From positions 1-5,163 of the forward strand of contig JAUIKP010000278.1 of the NCBI GenBank assembly GCA_030430725.1: a stretch of 5,163 bases of DNA. The letters are read 5' to 3'. How positions within the stretch are numbered: the first letter of the stretch is position 1; each line of letters opens with the position of its first letter. A model generated the notes under the pieces. That model saw only the letters and a list, made by a program, of their open reading frames with translations, did no database searches and had not been told where the DNA came from. The position numbers and the translations under genes are program-made. This stretch comes from Nitrospiria bacterium (GTDB lineage: Bacteria; Nitrospirota; Nitrospiria; Nitrospirales; UBA8639). Shown here in pieces: positions 4,672 to 5,163 of the stretch.

Positions 4672-5148
4672 ATGAAAGCAAAAAAGGGGGTTGTGGATTT
4701 TCTGAATCAAATTTTAACGGAGGAACTGACGGTTATTAACCAATATTTTCTCCATGCCAAAATGTGTGCCAATTGGGGATATGAACGGTTAGAGAAAAAA
4801 ATACGGGAACGAAGCTTTGGTGAGATGAAAGATGCCGACAAAATCATTGAACATATTCTGTATCTTGAAGGCGTTCCCAACGTTCAGCGTTTGGGGACGG
4901 TGAGGATCGGCGAGACCGTTCCCGAGCAGTTGAAGTCTGATTTAAAGAAAGAGCAAGAGATGGTTACCCTCCTGACTGAGGCCATCCAACATTGTTCAAA
5001 GGTTGGAGACTTCACGACGCGGCATCTGCTCGAAGATATGGTGGCAGATGAAGACGAACATATTGACTGGATTGAAACTCAGCAGGAAACTATTAAGCAG
5101 GTTGGCCTTGAGAATTATTTGAGCGAACAAATCAAGAATGAGTCGTAA
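4672..5148 (+). CDS. bfr: bacterioferritin (haem-binding iron-storage ferritin)
   Basis: A 158-residue protein, the same length as E. coli Bfr, and alignable along its whole length without gaps that matter (ELTVINQYFLHAKM, EHILYLEGVPNVQRLG, EDEHIDW, GLENYLSEQI). Bfr forms a 24-subunit cytosolic shell that oxidises Fe(II) at an intrasubunit di-iron centre and stores ferric mineral, with haem held between subunits. Visible key residues in E. coli numbering are Glu18, Tyr25, Glu51, Glu94, Glu127 and His130. Met52, the haem ligand, is also present. The sixth ferroxidase ligand His54 is Asp54 here (EMKDAD instead of EMKHAD). The inner-site residues His46 and Asp50 are Glu46 and Gly50. The protein could be a haem-type subunit of a mixed shell, as known in some bacteria with two Bfr types, or have an altered iron centre. 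The ATG is fixed by GGAGG 6 bases upstream. It is transcribed alone within the window and divergently from the leftward cluster. Confidence 0.96.
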   Translation: MKAKKGVVDFLNQILTEELTVINQYFLHAKMCANWGYERLEKKIRERSFGEMKDADKIIEHILYLEGVPNVQRLGTVRIGETVPEQLKSDLKKEQEMVTLLTEAIQHCSKVGDFTTRHLLEDMVADEDEHIDWIETQQETIKQVGLENYLSEQIKNES

Positions 5149-5163
5149 GATGCCAATCAGGGG

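Overview
The window looks like a chromosomal segment of a Gram-negative-type bacterium of roughly balanced base composition. My best guess is a Nitrospira-like member of the Nitrospirota. That guess rests on the gene types and on an interspersed repeat at 4251-4404 that resembles, from memory, repeats of that group. No rRNA or other decisive marker gene is present, so the taxonomy is inference.

Layout. Bases 1-526 (+) hold the 3' end of glnD, the PII uridylyltransferase, with the C-terminal tandem ACT domains. Bases 527-956 form a convergent intergenic gap with several inverted repeats. Bases 957-3093 (-) hold a leftward gene cluster. In transcription order it contains a peroxiredoxin-fold protein that lacks the peroxidatic cysteine, a YacL-like membrane PIN-TRAM protein, a doubtful 63-residue reading frame overlapping the end of the PIN-TRAM gene, and a 57-residue zinc-ribbon protein. 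The cluster has a very good sigma70-type promoter at 3246-3273. A Fur-box-like sequence at 3221-3239 lies where transcription should begin.

Bases 3274-4671 are about 1.4 kb with no convincing gene. They contain inverted repeats, a MITE/REP-like element of about 150 bp with TTCAAAAAAG-type imperfect terminal inverted repeats, and a promoter at 4546-4575. That promoter drives the rightward bacterioferritin gene bfr (4672-5148), which is complete. The Bfr protein keeps the haem methionine and five of six ferroxidase ligands, but the sixth (His54 in E. coli numbering) is Asp.

How it fits together. The leftward cluster and bfr are divergently transcribed and separated by repeat-rich DNA. A Fur-like site in front of a redoxin-type gene and a nearby iron-storage gene suggest a small iron/oxidative-stress neighbourhood. 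That link is inference from position only. I do not see strong evidence for a wholly new multi-gene system. The most notable points are the altered active sites of both redox/iron proteins, the Fur-like promoter, and the repeat element.
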